Below, piece after piece: positions 7,938 through 18,162 of a stretch of DNA of 33,824 bases. The translations under genes were made by a program, and so were the position numbers. How positions within the stretch are numbered: the first letter of the stretch is position 1; each line of letters begins with the position of its first letter. The stretch is from an uncultured Alphaproteobacteria bacterium (GTDB lineage Bacteria > Pseudomonadota > Alphaproteobacteria > Paracaedibacterales > CAIULA01): positions 1-33,824 of the forward strand of contig CAIULA010000040.1 in NCBI GenBank assembly GCA_903899945.1. Reading direction: 5' to 3'. The notes beneath the pieces are model-generated. The model saw only the letters and a program-made list of their open reading frames with translations, was not told where the DNA came from and searched no databases.

Positions 7938-9578
7938 TCATGTTACATTAAAAACTCTCTCTAACTCCCGCAATCTATCTTTATTTGAGTTGAGAAAAGA
8001 AAACACATCTTCTGCTTCCCGTGGAGGGGAAAATTCTTCCAAATTTACTTCTGGATGTCTACGTTTAATTCCTTTGGCAGCATCATAAGCCGCTTGTGTT
8101 TTGGCTCCAATTAAAGTATCAACGGCATTTTGAAACTGCCCTCTTTCATTCAAAAATAAGCCATACTCATAAAATGCTTGAGGAAAACCGTATAAACAAG
8201 CTTTTCTAAAGAGCCTCTCTTTTCCTGCATCCTCAACACTCATCTTAGCCAATTCAATCAAAGAACGTTTGTAAAAATCTGAAGACTCAATCAATAATCT
8301 ATGCTTTGTAGGTTCATCTTCGGTTATAAGAGCTAAACGATATTTTGCCATTGAGCTCTCATCATTTTCTCCTCTAATGGCAATTTCATAGGCTTTTGTG
8401 GCGGCGTCTTCATCGCTGCAATACTCACACAACAAACCAAATTCTAAATAAGAAAAGAGAGGATTTGGTAGGGATGACCCAATCTTATCCTTCAAAGCTT
8501 GAAAATGGTTTTGTTGTTTTTCCTCAAGAGAAGTGTAAATAGAAAAAAGAGAAGTTTTACCGTCTTCTTCTTCCTTAGCTTTTTTCTCTGTTACCGGATC
8601 CCCCACATATAATCTTAACAGTGACGTTAAATGATAGAAGGCTAAAGGATGTCTTTGTTCAGCAGCTTGCAAGAGAGTTTCTGCTATCCCTATTTGCGAA
8701 TATAACAAAGCTGGAAGCTCATCTCCTTCATCAATCTCTTGTGGATAGGTGTATAAACCACGAATTGCTTCTATACCTGTCTGACCAGGCCATACACCGT
8801 AGGCTTCATCACTAGTTACAGACGATCCTAAGTTACTGAATGTTTCTTCGGCTTTTCTTTCGCAATTCCCCTCTATCCATTCTTTTGGCTCTAAAACTCT
8901 AAATCGCAAAAAAGAACGAAATGATTTTATTTTTCTTTGCATATCAACAGTTACCTGGCCGTGTGAATAATGAATCAAAAAGGATATAAAATAAACAGTT
9001 TCACTAAGATTCGCGTCTGATCTAAAAATAACTTTTATCTTTTTATGCTTTTCTGTTGTTTGAAGTTTTTTCAATTCTGAGATTTCGTTAGATATTCCTT
9101 CAGTTTCAGAAATGACTCTTCTTCTTTTGGTTTCATTTGTTTTTTTTACATATCTCCCTTCCAGACTTTCATCCACAGATCTTTTAAAACAGGTAGATTG
9201 AATGGGATATTCCTCTCTAATTTCATAAGGACTCTCCCAACCAAAACTTTTTTCTGTAGAAATCAAGAGATTAAAAAACACAAATTTATCTGAAATATCT
9301 GTAGATCTGCGCAATAGCTGCTCTCTCCTCGGGAGCGTATGCCTTAAGAAAAAAGAATAGAAGCCAACTGGATCTGATTTTAAATGAGTTGATAATGTCT
9401 TCAGATCAAACTCTCCTTCTTGCACAGCAAATTCTTGAGCTCTACTGGAAGAAAGGAGACTTCGTCTTTCATCAACCCTACTCTCCTCTTCACTCCCCAT
9501 AACTTCAGTACCTTGGGTAAAAAACAGGAAAAATAGGATAGTTATCCAGCTATTCTTGATATTGCTTAATTTTTTCAT
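7938..9578 (-). CDS. exported Sel1/TPR-like repeat protein
   Basis: 546 residues. A signal peptide covers about 1-28 (core ITILFFLFFTQGTEVMG), and GGAG sits six bases before the ATG. The N-terminal half is charged and unrecognised. From about residue 290 to 500 there are helical pairs of the Sel1/TPR kind: AETLLQAAEQRHPLAFYHLT, FGLLCEYCSDEDAATKAYEI, AMAKYRLAL-type segments, and QAFYEYGLFLNERGQFQNAV. Such solenoids bind proteins and are common in secreted proteins of intracellular bacteria. A host-facing role is inference. No catalytic motif is seen. Confidence 0.7.
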   Translation of the reverse strand: MKKLSNIKNSWITILFFLFFTQGTEVMGSEEESRVDERRSLLSSSRAQEFAVQEGEFDLKTLSTHLKSDPVGFYSFFLRHTLPRREQLLRRSTDISDKFVFFNLLISTEKSFGWESPYEIREEYPIQSTCFKRSVDESLEGRYVKKTNETKRRRVISETEGISNEISELKKLQTTEKHKKIKVIFRSDANLSETVYFISFLIHYSHGQVTVDMQRKIKSFRSFLRFRVLEPKEWIEGNCERKAEETFSNLGSSVTSDEAYGVWPGQTGIEAIRGLYTYPQEIDEGDELPALLYSQIGIAETLLQAAEQRHPLAFYHLTSLLRLYVGDPVTEKKAKEEEDGKTSLFSIYTSLEEKQQNHFQALKDKIGSSLPNPLFSYLEFGLLCEYCSDEDAATKAYEIAIRGENDESSMAKYRLALITEDEPTKHRLLIESSDFYKRSLIELAKMSVEDAGKERLFRKACLYGFPQAFYEYGLFLNERGQFQNAVDTLIGAKTQAAYDAAKGIKRRHPEVNLEEFSPPREAEDVFSFLNSNKDRLRELERVFNVT

Positions 9579-9817
9579 GCATAACTCCGTATTATCGCGC
9601 CCACGTTATTATCTCTTCAAGATAACAATAAATACAGCAGAAAACGTAAATTGCTTAATTGTGCTCGAATAAGGATTATAAACCTTTTATGCTGAAATGT
9701 AATCAACTCATATTCATACTGTCAAATATTTAAGAAGACTTGTTTTTTCAACATGAGACTTTTTTCAAAATTTTGAAGTTTACATCTCTCTAGCTTTATC
9801 AATTTTTTTCGGGTTTA

Positions 9818-11269
9818 TTAATTATCTTGTAATGAAAGGCCTCTATGGTTCCAAGCTTCTTTAATTTGAGCAAATGAATCCGACGATAATACAATTCCTT
9901 TCAGATTAAGAGAAGTAAGATTAGAAACCACGGTTATTAATTCACATAGTTCATCAACATGGGCTTCCCGTACTTCACAGCCCTTCAAGCTAAGGCTCTT
10001 TAAAGAAGCAATTGTCTTTAATCTTGGCAACAAACTACCTATATCTATTTCTCTTTCATCATCAAGATGAATACTCTCAAATTCGATAGGAGAAGATAAA
10101 TCCGGTAAGACTGGATCATTAATAAATGAATGAATAGTTTCCCGTGCAGTTTTCCACGTAGGATTTGCATCGTATGTTAAATGAGCACTTGAGGAGTCTA
10201 CATAAAAAGAAACAGTTCCCTGGCTACTTGTCACAAAAAGACCATAATTTGTAACAGCGTAGTCATAACCTCTTGCCTTTTCTTCTGAACTGGGGACTTC
10301 TCTAGAGATACCCCTGAGTCTCTGATCTCCAATATCTTCAAAAACCCCATGAAACTTAACAAGGTGCCATTCGACTTCAGAAAGCGATTCTTTGGAATGA
10401 GAATAATACCCTAAAAAAGCATTTGAGTGAGGATGCCAATTAGAAGAACTACCTGCACTAAATATAATATGCTTGGGTCTAATGAGTTGCGCCCATTCTA
10501 AAACAAAATCTCCAAAAGACCCATGATGAGTCGCTAACAATATATCAGATCGAAGCTCATCAAGTTTATTTAGTTTTCTGAATCTCTCAATAATGAATTT
10601 TGTTTCTTTTTTTGTTTTATCCCCTGTTAACATAACTGTTGTTCCACCCAAATCTATCTTCATGACAATACTGGGAGCGTTATTATCTGAATCATCCGTT
10701 TCTCGTTTTACTGAAAAGAATTTAATTTCTGATGGGTCCATAGGAAACCTAAAATCAACTGGCGCAGAAAAAGACAAACCATCCAGATTTTCCGTAAAAT
10801 CTTTACCGAAAACCTTGCAGATTTTTTCTTTATTTGCGTAATCTAAAAGTTCTTTTGACTTCGATGTCTTGTATTCCGATTCCTCTCCTCCAAAAATGTA
10901 CTTAAGGGAATGGTTTTTTCTATCTACCGGCTTAGGGCAAAGGGCGCGTGTGATAAACTCAACAAGATTAAGATGATCCTGATCTGCATGACTCATAATA
11001 AAAGTTAGTGGCGTTTTTGCTTTTAACAAAGGTTTAATACGACTCACAATTTTACTTGAAAGAGGACTCAAACCGATCCCATCTGGAACGCTTGTAGAAC
11101 CTGCATCAATCACAACGACACCATTCTTTCTTGAAGAAAAAATGGTGCAATTCCCTTGACCAACGTTAAAAAATGTCACTTCCGATTCATCGTCAGCTCC
11201 ACAGGTTAATGTAATGGAGAACATAACAACAAAAATACATTCCATCAGAAAAAAGAACTTACTCTTCAT
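9818..11269 (-). CDS. exported metallo-beta-lactamase-fold protein with LRR tail
   Basis: The frame extends to 11290, but GTGGGG lies seven bases before the second ATG (MKSKFFFLMECIFVV), so I place the start at 11269 (483 residues). A signal peptide comes first. The MBL domain follows: FFNVGQGNCTIF, VVVIDAGS, the zinc motif SHADQDH, VMLTGDKTKKE, and LLATHHGSFGD. This pattern belongs to the ComEC/Rec2-type competence MBL group, whose members act on nucleic acids or phosphoesters. The last 80 residues hold two LRRs: IASLKSLSLKGCEVREAHVD and VSNLTSLNLKGIVLSSDSFA. MBL plus LRR on an exported protein is unusual. The substrate is unknown. Confidence 0.8.
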   Translation of the reverse strand: MKSKFFFLMECIFVVMFSITLTCGADDESEVTFFNVGQGNCTIFSSRKNGVVVIDAGSTSVPDGIGLSPLSSKIVSRIKPLLKAKTPLTFIMSHADQDHLNLVEFITRALCPKPVDRKNHSLKYIFGGEESEYKTSKSKELLDYANKEKICKVFGKDFTENLDGLSFSAPVDFRFPMDPSEIKFFSVKRETDDSDNNAPSIVMKIDLGGTTVMLTGDKTKKETKFIIERFRKLNKLDELRSDILLATHHGSFGDFVLEWAQLIRPKHIIFSAGSSSNWHPHSNAFLGYYSHSKESLSEVEWHLVKFHGVFEDIGDQRLRGISREVPSSEEKARGYDYAVTNYGLFVTSSQGTVSFYVDSSSAHLTYDANPTWKTARETIHSFINDPVLPDLSSPIEFESIHLDDEREIDIGSLLPRLKTIASLKSLSLKGCEVREAHVDELCELITVVSNLTSLNLKGIVLSSDSFAQIKEAWNHRGLSLQDN

Positions 11270-11290
11270 TAAAAATCCCCACGAGTTCAC

Positions 11291-11748
11291 AATCCAAATT
11301 TTTTAAGCTCATAAATAAATCTTAAGGTTCTTAGTCTTTAACTATATGAAACAGCAACAATACTTGAGGAAGAACTAAAATTTAGAAGAAAAGCTTTTAT
11401 TTTTAAACCAATCGTTTCTTTCCTAAAAAACTTAAAAAAAGATATCAACCCATAGTTGCAAAATTCCGAGCGGTGAGCTGAAGCATGAACTTAAGAGCGA
11501 ATAGCCCAGGCAAAACTACCATAATTTATCAAAAAATAACAATAAAATATAAAACCATAATCAACACGATGCCCAAACCAATTACAAAGAAACCTTTGAC
11601 GAAAAAGATGAAAATCCTAACTAAAACTGTAAACTGGAAAACACACCTCCCCGGTTTTTAGGACTGCTTCCAAGGAACCGGAAATGGCTACTTGAGTAAC
11701 ACTTAGTGTCGGCTTGTCGCGGAGGATATGAAATTCAGATCTACGGGT
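11291..11748. other. 458-base gap, one inverted repeat
   Basis: No convincing coding frame. CCGGTT at 11651-11656 is matched by AACCGG at 11676-11681, with an inner GGA/TCC, giving a weak hairpin just past the 3' end of the lipase gene. It has no T-run on the minus strand, so a terminator role is doubtful. The part nearer 11290 should hold the promoter of the MBL gene, but I see no clear boxes. Confidence 0.3.
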
Positions 11749-12840
11749 CTATTTTTTCCCCCATCCGCTACTTGTTTCGTGGATGGCATTAAGGACTTCA
11801 AGAACTCTTTCTCTACATCCATATTTAGTCATAGAATACATTAAATATACTCCTCCCAATCCCCACAACACTGATTTAACTTCCGCAGTAAACAATCTAC
11901 GTATTGGGGTCATCCAGCCTACTTCTTGCGCTAAATTGAAGTTCTGAATAGCAAAATTCATTTCTTCTTCATTGGGTATCTCATGGGACTTTTTAGCAGA
12001 CCAAAAAGACTTTAGAGGAACTTTTACACCATAATTCTCAACAAACCTGAAAGGAAATTGAGGAGCAATATCAGATGCACTTGTAAAGTGAACAATATTA
12101 CAAAAGCCAAGCGATTCTACCCATAAAAACTGCTCTTTGTGAGCATTCGTTAACCTAGGAGCACAGAAAGTAACAACTTTAATTTTTCCTCCTTCTCTTC
12201 CTAACAATGTTTCCTTTTCCTGATTAAATCTTTTGGCAGCAAGAAAAGCAAGCCCTCCCCCTCTGCTATGTCCAACAAAATAATATTCATATTCATTCCT
12301 AGCATCTGCAGCTTCACCTCTGCTAGCCATATGTCTTTTTAAAGTATTAGGAAAAGAAAATTCATTTGTAGAAGAGAAAAGGGTTTCTATATCATCGTAA
12401 TAAGATTGTTGAACATTGTGCTTAAAACTCGTAATACCAAAAAAATTTTTGGACCATTCAATAGCACTTTGTGTTCCTGGGAAAGCCACGAAAACCTTTT
12501 TTCTTAATTCTTCATCGTCAACTGTATACACACACCCCTTAACTCCTCCTACGCCGAAAGAGCTATAGTGAGTATCTAAAGAACGCCCAGTTGTGCTGTG
12601 GAAGAATCGTTCTAATTGATCTTTTAAAAGGACAGTTCCTTTATTAGGTTGGTCAACTTTTAGGACTTCTACCCGTTGTATAGCTGAATGATCATACACA
12701 ACTTTAGCAGCCACACGAACCACTTGCCGCAGCAACTGACTTTCTTGTAGCTCATGGATGGTACTACTACTGGAATGACCATCTGTAGTGTAACACAGAA
12801 GGCTTATTAAAAACAGAAACCGCCATTTTCTTAACATCAT
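11749..12840 (-). CDS. exported class-3 (alpha/beta-hydrolase) lipase
   Basis: 363 residues. A signal peptide (MMLRKWRFLFLISLLCYTTD) is followed by a lipase_3 domain. VFVAFPGTQSAIEWSKNFFG at about 116-135 is the oxyanion-side strand, GHSRG at 190-194 is the nucleophile elbow (Ser192), VVTFCAPRL follows, and Asp257 in SASDIAP fits the acid. A His near 285 (KKSHEI) could complete the triad. A hydrophobic stretch near 325-345 (VLWGLGGVYLMYS) may anchor it to a membrane. The ATG overlaps the TGA of the GTPase gene, so the two are translationally coupled. The substrate may be host lipid, which is inference. Confidence 0.85.
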   Translation of the reverse strand: MMLRKWRFLFLISLLCYTTDGHSSSSTIHELQESQLLRQVVRVAAKVVYDHSAIQRVEVLKVDQPNKGTVLLKDQLERFFHSTTGRSLDTHYSSFGVGGVKGCVYTVDDEELRKKVFVAFPGTQSAIEWSKNFFGITSFKHNVQQSYYDDIETLFSSTNEFSFPNTLKRHMASRGEAADARNEYEYYFVGHSRGGGLAFLAAKRFNQEKETLLGREGGKIKVVTFCAPRLTNAHKEQFLWVESLGFCNIVHFTSASDIAPQFPFRFVENYGVKVPLKSFWSAKKSHEIPNEEEMNFAIQNFNLAQEVGWMTPIRRLFTAEVKSVLWGLGGVYLMYSMTKYGCRERVLEVLNAIHETSSGWGKK

Positions 12841-15080
12841 ACATTCCCTTCGTTGAATTGTTTTTTAAACTGTTGCGCTGCTGGATTTTCAAGTAAATGC
12901 TTTGGACCCATTGCTAATAGTGAAAAACCTATGCCTCTTTGATTCTCCAGCTCTTGCTTTAATCGCTCTGTTTGTTCTATTAGAGCTGTCAATTTTTGTT
13001 CTGAACCTAAATCAGTCTCGCTCTCTTCTAAGCGTTTTCTTGCTGCTTTCAGCCCTTTATCTTGAGCTAGATCCTGCAAATGCTCAAAAAATCTTAGGTT
13101 TTTATCAAACTTTCTTAATTCACTTTCTGTTTCCTGTAAATTTTTCTCATGCAACTCTTTAACAACACCAGTAATTGCGAGCTTACTTCTTTCCCCATAA
13201 AGCTTTACTTTAACTCTACACTCTCTACCTCTGCCACCTTCATATGTTGCAGAAAATTTATTTGAAGGTTTCTCAAGTTTATAAGTTGCAGAATGTCTAG
13301 GAACCTCTCCTTTGTGTAAAAAGGCTTTCCATCCAGTAACAGTAGGAGAAAATGGAACAGGGATAATACCTGACTCTCCCAGGCAAGACTTTTGCTCCGT
13401 AAATATATCTTTTTCAACTTCCACCCTAACGAAGGGCTTTTTGGGGTCTTCATAATTAAAGTAAAAAGTCGAATAAACAGGATTCATAACTCCAGGCAAT
13501 AATCGTGTACGCCTTTGAAATTGAGGAGGTTCATCCCATACAGAAATTTCTTCTTTGTCTCTTTGTAACAATTCATCTAAATCTTTTTTATGCTCCAAAT
13601 ACCTTTTCTCGCTCTCTTTTCTTTTAGTTTTAACACTTTCAATCTCATTAGAAACGATACGTAAGAAACCAGGCAAATCCAAGGTTTGCAACTGTCGTTT
13701 GACTTGAAGGCTGTTATCTAGTTCATCTCTTTCTCGCCTAGCTTTTTCACTTTCTTGCTCAAGCTCAATTGCTCTTGTAAAAACTTTTTCAGAGAAGGCC
13801 ACTAGATCTTTCCTTTGTTCTGCATCAACAAATGTAGATCGCACATCAACAACTACCTTAGATTTTCTTATATGAGAAAGGATTTCTTCCCTATTTTGAG
13901 CCTCAAAATTCAATTGAAGATGGTTATTTTTGCAAGAACTTACAAGTGCTTTTTCTTTTCTTGTAAGTTCTTCTCTTTCAATGATTTCTTTGTCTGCTTG
14001 GGTGCCCTCATCGGCTAAGATTTTTGCTGCAGCACTTGCTAACGCAGCAACTCCGGCTCCTATTTGACGTAAAAACCAATCTTCTTTGTTTGTAATTATT
14101 TTCTCGACATGTTTGGGGGTTCTTTTTTCAGGGGATTTCGTAATAACCCACACTAATGAGTCAAGTAAAGTTCCTTTATCAGAAGTAGAATCAAAAAGCT
14201 CTCCATTTGAATTGGTCAATAAATTGGAAATATCTTTAAGGAGTTCACGAAAAAAATTACCTCTACCACCCTGTAGAGAGTGATCATCAACAACAACTAA
14301 AAAACTCTCGCCTTCTCCTAACTTTGTGAGGTAATCTAGAAAAACACTTGCAGCAAGGCGATAATTTCTACCCCGAGTATCCCGAAACCCTGGACAATCC
14401 CATAAGGCAATATCCTCCGCAAAACGGAGTTCCGGGTAAAGAGTACAGGATTCATTTTGATCATGGCCAACGAGAGATTGAGCCTGTGGAAAGTCAACGG
14501 TTTTATCACCGGTCTCTGTTTCTTTAAAGACCGGTTCGTGGCCTGCTAAATAAAGGGAAAGAACTGTCTTTCCTTCTCCTGTGTTTCCAATTATCAAAAC
14601 AGAATTCTTTTTATTAATACTCTTCAGCTGTTTGTAACCAGCGTCAATTTTTTTACGTCCTTCTAAAAGGCATTGCCCTAGCTCTTCATCAGTTAAATCC
14701 TTTGGGGCTTTTGGTAGAGAGCTTTCCGCGTGCACTTCCTCGCCAAATAATGCCGCAGCTATACCCACCCCTACCCCCGCAGTCAATAAGTGCCAATTAG
14801 AATGCCTTGCTTTTTGGTCTCTTTGATAATTGATTGTGGATAAAATTGGAAAGATAGGATTGTTGCCTGGAAGGTATGTATGAACCTTCCTATATGGACT
14901 AAAAACTTCTTCAGAAAAACCTCGAATGCTTCCTGCAGACTGTGTAAAACAACGTCTAAATGAATTAGCACTTATGGCTAAGCGAGTAGCTCTAACTGCT
15001 GGTTGCTCAAAAACCATTGCCTCGCTTGAGAAAGTAACAGAAAGTACTATAAACCAAAAACAAAAACACTTTATTTTCAT
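12837..15080 (-). CDS. exported large GTPase with coiled coils
   Basis: 747 residues. A signal peptide covers about 1-21. Residues 27-56 hold five Arg, several Ser and no acidic residue (RATRLAISANSFRRCFTQSA), like a mitochondrial presequence. A weak membrane segment (LLTAGVGVGIAAALFG) lies at 98-113. The GTPase domain follows: G1 GNTGEGKT at 165-172, G3 DCPGFRDTRG at 228-237, and a possible G4 in WVITKSPEK. It resembles AIG1/septin-like TRAFAC GTPases. Coiled coils run at about 435-500 and 650-725 around a beta-rich middle. It is the first gene of a coupled pair with the lipase. An exported GTPase would need host GTP, which suggests a host-side target (inference). Confidence 0.75.
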   Translation of the reverse strand: MKIKCFCFWFIVLSVTFSSEAMVFEQPAVRATRLAISANSFRRCFTQSAGSIRGFSEEVFSPYRKVHTYLPGNNPIFPILSTINYQRDQKARHSNWHLLTAGVGVGIAAALFGEEVHAESSLPKAPKDLTDEELGQCLLEGRKKIDAGYKQLKSINKKNSVLIIGNTGEGKTVLSLYLAGHEPVFKETETGDKTVDFPQAQSLVGHDQNESCTLYPELRFAEDIALWDCPGFRDTRGRNYRLAASVFLDYLTKLGEGESFLVVVDDHSLQGGRGNFFRELLKDISNLLTNSNGELFDSTSDKGTLLDSLVWVITKSPEKRTPKHVEKIITNKEDWFLRQIGAGVAALASAAAKILADEGTQADKEIIEREELTRKEKALVSSCKNNHLQLNFEAQNREEILSHIRKSKVVVDVRSTFVDAEQRKDLVAFSEKVFTRAIELEQESEKARRERDELDNSLQVKRQLQTLDLPGFLRIVSNEIESVKTKRKESEKRYLEHKKDLDELLQRDKEEISVWDEPPQFQRRTRLLPGVMNPVYSTFYFNYEDPKKPFVRVEVEKDIFTEQKSCLGESGIIPVPFSPTVTGWKAFLHKGEVPRHSATYKLEKPSNKFSATYEGGRGRECRVKVKLYGERSKLAITGVVKELHEKNLQETESELRKFDKNLRFFEHLQDLAQDKGLKAARKRLEESETDLGSEQKLTALIEQTERLKQELENQRGIGFSLLAMGPKHLLENPAAQQFKKQFNEGNV

Positions 15081-15559
15081 TCGAAAGTCTCATAATTCAT
15101 GGTCTTAAAGATGCTTCAGACACTTAACAAATATGATGATTTTTAGATAGTAGAAATGTTTATATTTTTCACTTAGGTAGGCAAATTTTGAAAATTCAAA
15201 TAAGCTAAAATTGGCTATTGTGTTTATAAGTTAACCACTTTAATAGAGAGTTATTTTTAGCTTCTTACACCAACTAGTTTACAAAACATTGCTTAGAAAA
15301 AACACTTCTAATACATCTGATAATGTTCCTTAGTCTTTTAAGTTTATAGAAATCTTCGATTTAAACTTACTTTAGGTTTCTGATTTGCAAAAAACTTTCT
15401 ACCTTGGGGTTAATTGAGAAACGCCTCGAAAGTGCTCGGTTTCAAATCTATTTTGCTTTAGTTGCATAATCTTAATGAGTCTTTTGAATTGAAGACTCTT
15501 AGGACAAGACTTTACCAACCCTTAGTTTACACTATATTACTTTGTTCTTATGAAATTGT
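15081..15559. other. 479-base gap with a hairpin
   Basis: AT-rich, no coding frame seen. GAGTCTT at 15477-15483 and AAGACTC at 15492-15498 form a perfect 7-bp stem with an 8-base loop, about 60 bases past the stop of the 808-residue gene. On the minus strand it lacks a following T-run, so it may slow or end transcription only weakly. The part next to 15080 should carry the promoter of the GTPase-lipase pair. Confidence 0.35.
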
Positions 15560-17986
15560 TTAACTATTCCCTGTAAATAAACTTTGCAATTGAATACCCC
15601 TGGTCTTACAAAAATCTGGTAGGTTAATTACCGCATTGCCCCATTGCTGCCTGTACTTATTAATTCCCTTTTCTGTTGTATTTTTTAAATTTAAAGCTGA
15701 ACGAAATGCGCTTTCATTATTAAATCCAAAGACAGACAATATTGAGCTCCATGCATCTTTATTTCCACCTAATTGTCTGTAAAGATTATTTAAAACTTGT
15801 TGAAATATCAACTCGGAGAAATTAGGAAAGTTAAAAGGCGCTACAATGATTTCTGTTGTATCTTCTTCTTTAGCTTCTGCAACATCATGAAATAACTCTC
15901 TCTTTACGTCGATTAATTCTTCTTTTATTATAAGTTCTTCTATAATTTTAACAGGAGATTTTTTTAAAACACTTGTTGAAAGTCCTTGTATAAAATAATC
16001 ATGTATATGATTAAAACGTTCTTGACCTAAAGCTTTTGCAGATAAATAAAGTTTTTTGAAAATACCATTTCCATAAATAGAGTCTATTAAATTTTCTAGC
16101 TCTGCTTTTTGACTCACGTGCGTTACTTGCCTATTAATGCTTAACAAAGCTTGTCTAACAAATTCGTTACCAGTTTTATCAGACAACCTTTCACTCATTT
16201 TAAATCTTTTTGGCCAAGCATCGTATAAAGTTTGAGATACTGTATACAAAATTGCAATTCCACCATTTTCTTCAATTAATTCTACGGGGTCGTACGCATC
16301 AAAAATACATGTAAAGATAGAAGCAAATAATGCATTAGGATATCCAACTTTTTCCCTGTTATAAAAATATATTTCACCGTCCAGTCTCAATTGATTGTAG
16401 ACGGTTTTTGCATAATCACAAAATGCTAAAGGGGATTGAGATATATTTTCAGAAACCTTTAAAGCTTTAGTGGTCGTAGGTATAAATAAATGCCTTTCTC
16501 TATCAAAAGATCCCAACTCACTCAAATTAAAAGCAGTCTTAGTTTTTTTATTTAATAGCATTCTTGCTGGTAATTTCATGATTACCGGGTGAGAAGCATT
16601 AACTAATACCGGAGCAGAATACCTTTGATATAGTTGATGCAAAATAATTGCACTCTCACTTGGGTCATAATCATCAAATTGTGCGTATGTTTGAGTTAGT
16701 CCCCATGCAATAGGTACCTTATTTCTTGATCCATGCACTCCAAGAAATGTATAAGGAATACATGACATTGTCCTTGGCACATAATATAAACAATTGGGTT
16801 CAGCATAGTATGTTATTAAGGGATCAATCTTGGATAACTCTTGGCGTATATACCGATCTTCTTCAATTGCTGAAAATAACCACAGAAATAAATCTTCTTT
16901 AATTTTTTTTTCATAAGCTGCTCGATAGCCGGTGGTTACTAAAGGAGGTAAACACCTATTCGTAGTAATATATTCTCTTATAATCTCTTCGTAAAAACTA
17001 TATAGACCGTCTGCAGGAAGTGTATTTCCATCTCTTTGTATACGTAGTTGTACTAAATCACTATCATGGGTTGCTTCAAAAAGAGCTGCGCTCAAGTTAC
17101 GCCCTCGTAATCTATCCACCATGAATTGTTTAACAGGATGAATACGAATAGCCTCTCTTAATTGCCTATAGGGAACATGAGACGCTCCACCTAATGTTTC
17201 TCCTAATGTGTCACCTTCATTTTTTATTAAAAAATTAATCGCATTTTCAGGATCCCTTTTCAAATATTCTAGGAAAAAGTGTCTGGCTTCTTTTAATGGA
17301 ACATTTGTTCCTCTTTTTACCCATTTAGGTTCCCAAAACGCTCGAATCAACAAAACCGAAGAATCATTATCTAATGTATCTGTATATCGTTTGAGGGATT
17401 TATTCCTTGTAGCACTTATGGAACGCACTCTATTCAGAAGAAGTGTTAATTGCATTTTTTGTGAAAATTGTTTTCTTGATTCTTCAGCGGTTACACCAAA
17501 AGCTTCATCTTTAAAAAGTTGAATGAGTCTATTAATTTGCGTAGTTTCTGTATCCAGATTAGAAATAATCTGCCCGGTTTTGATTTTCTTTGCACCTTCT
17601 CGTGCACGTGTATTTGTTGTTTCTATATCCGAGCCTAAATTTGGTTTATAAAGTTTTAGAAAACCTCTCCATTCCTTTTCTTCTCGTTTTTTAGCAGTTT
17701 TTTGTGGTTTATGAAGATCTATAGAGTATGGTTCTTTGCCCGGTATAAAATCTTGTTCTGAAAACACATAATAACTATGTTTTTCCCGTTTTTTCGGATG
17801 TTTCACACATTTTTGTTCAAAATGCTTATATTCTTCTCCGATTAACTCACGTTGCTCCGAAGCTTTAATAGAATATGGCACGTAAACAGGAATATCTAAT
17901 GAAAAAATAAATTGCTGACTTCCATATGCCAAAGTAGCAATAGATACTAAAATAACAGAAAAGTCTCTTATAAAGCGCATTAACAT
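15560..17986 (-). CDS. large exported protein of unknown function
   Basis: 808 residues. AAAGGA stands eight bases before the ATG. A signal peptide covers about 1-22 (FIRDFSVILVSIATLAYGS). The mature protein is mostly helical and charged, with no family that I can name. The segment from about 398 to 510 differs: YTFLGVHGSRN at 412-422 recalls the first strand of diphtheria-toxin-like ADP-ribosyltransferases (xFxGxHGT), and DRERHLFIP at 495-503 recalls the final ExE-like strand. I would not name it on that alone. It has its own promoter region. The region upstream to 18162 is short and empty. Confidence 0.65.
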   Translation of the reverse strand: MLMRFIRDFSVILVSIATLAYGSQQFIFSLDIPVYVPYSIKASEQRELIGEEYKHFEQKCVKHPKKREKHSYYVFSEQDFIPGKEPYSIDLHKPQKTAKKREEKEWRGFLKLYKPNLGSDIETTNTRAREGAKKIKTGQIISNLDTETTQINRLIQLFKDEAFGVTAEESRKQFSQKMQLTLLLNRVRSISATRNKSLKRYTDTLDNDSSVLLIRAFWEPKWVKRGTNVPLKEARHFFLEYLKRDPENAINFLIKNEGDTLGETLGGASHVPYRQLREAIRIHPVKQFMVDRLRGRNLSAALFEATHDSDLVQLRIQRDGNTLPADGLYSFYEEIIREYITTNRCLPPLVTTGYRAAYEKKIKEDLFLWLFSAIEEDRYIRQELSKIDPLITYYAEPNCLYYVPRTMSCIPYTFLGVHGSRNKVPIAWGLTQTYAQFDDYDPSESAIILHQLYQRYSAPVLVNASHPVIMKLPARMLLNKKTKTAFNLSELGSFDRERHLFIPTTTKALKVSENISQSPLAFCDYAKTVYNQLRLDGEIYFYNREKVGYPNALFASIFTCIFDAYDPVELIEENGGIAILYTVSQTLYDAWPKRFKMSERLSDKTGNEFVRQALLSINRQVTHVSQKAELENLIDSIYGNGIFKKLYLSAKALGQERFNHIHDYFIQGLSTSVLKKSPVKIIEELIIKEELIDVKRELFHDVAEAKEEDTTEIIVAPFNFPNFSELIFQQVLNNLYRQLGGNKDAWSSILSVFGFNNESAFRSALNLKNTTEKGINKYRQQWGNAVINLPDFCKTRGIQLQSLFTGNS

Positions 17987-18162
17987 TATTCTATTCCTTT
18001 TTTATAAATGATTTAATGCTAGATAATTTGATATGAAGTTAAAATGATACTTCTATAGATCCTTTAGAGTATTTAGAAAAACAGATGAAAAAATGCATAA
18101 TTTTCTAACGGTACATATTTTATGAATTAAGTTATGTATCTAGGATTACTAAATACTGAAAC

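Noticed and set aside
11651-11681. Rho-independent terminator after the lipase gene
   Set aside because: Only a 6-bp stem with a long loop and no T-run on the minus strand.
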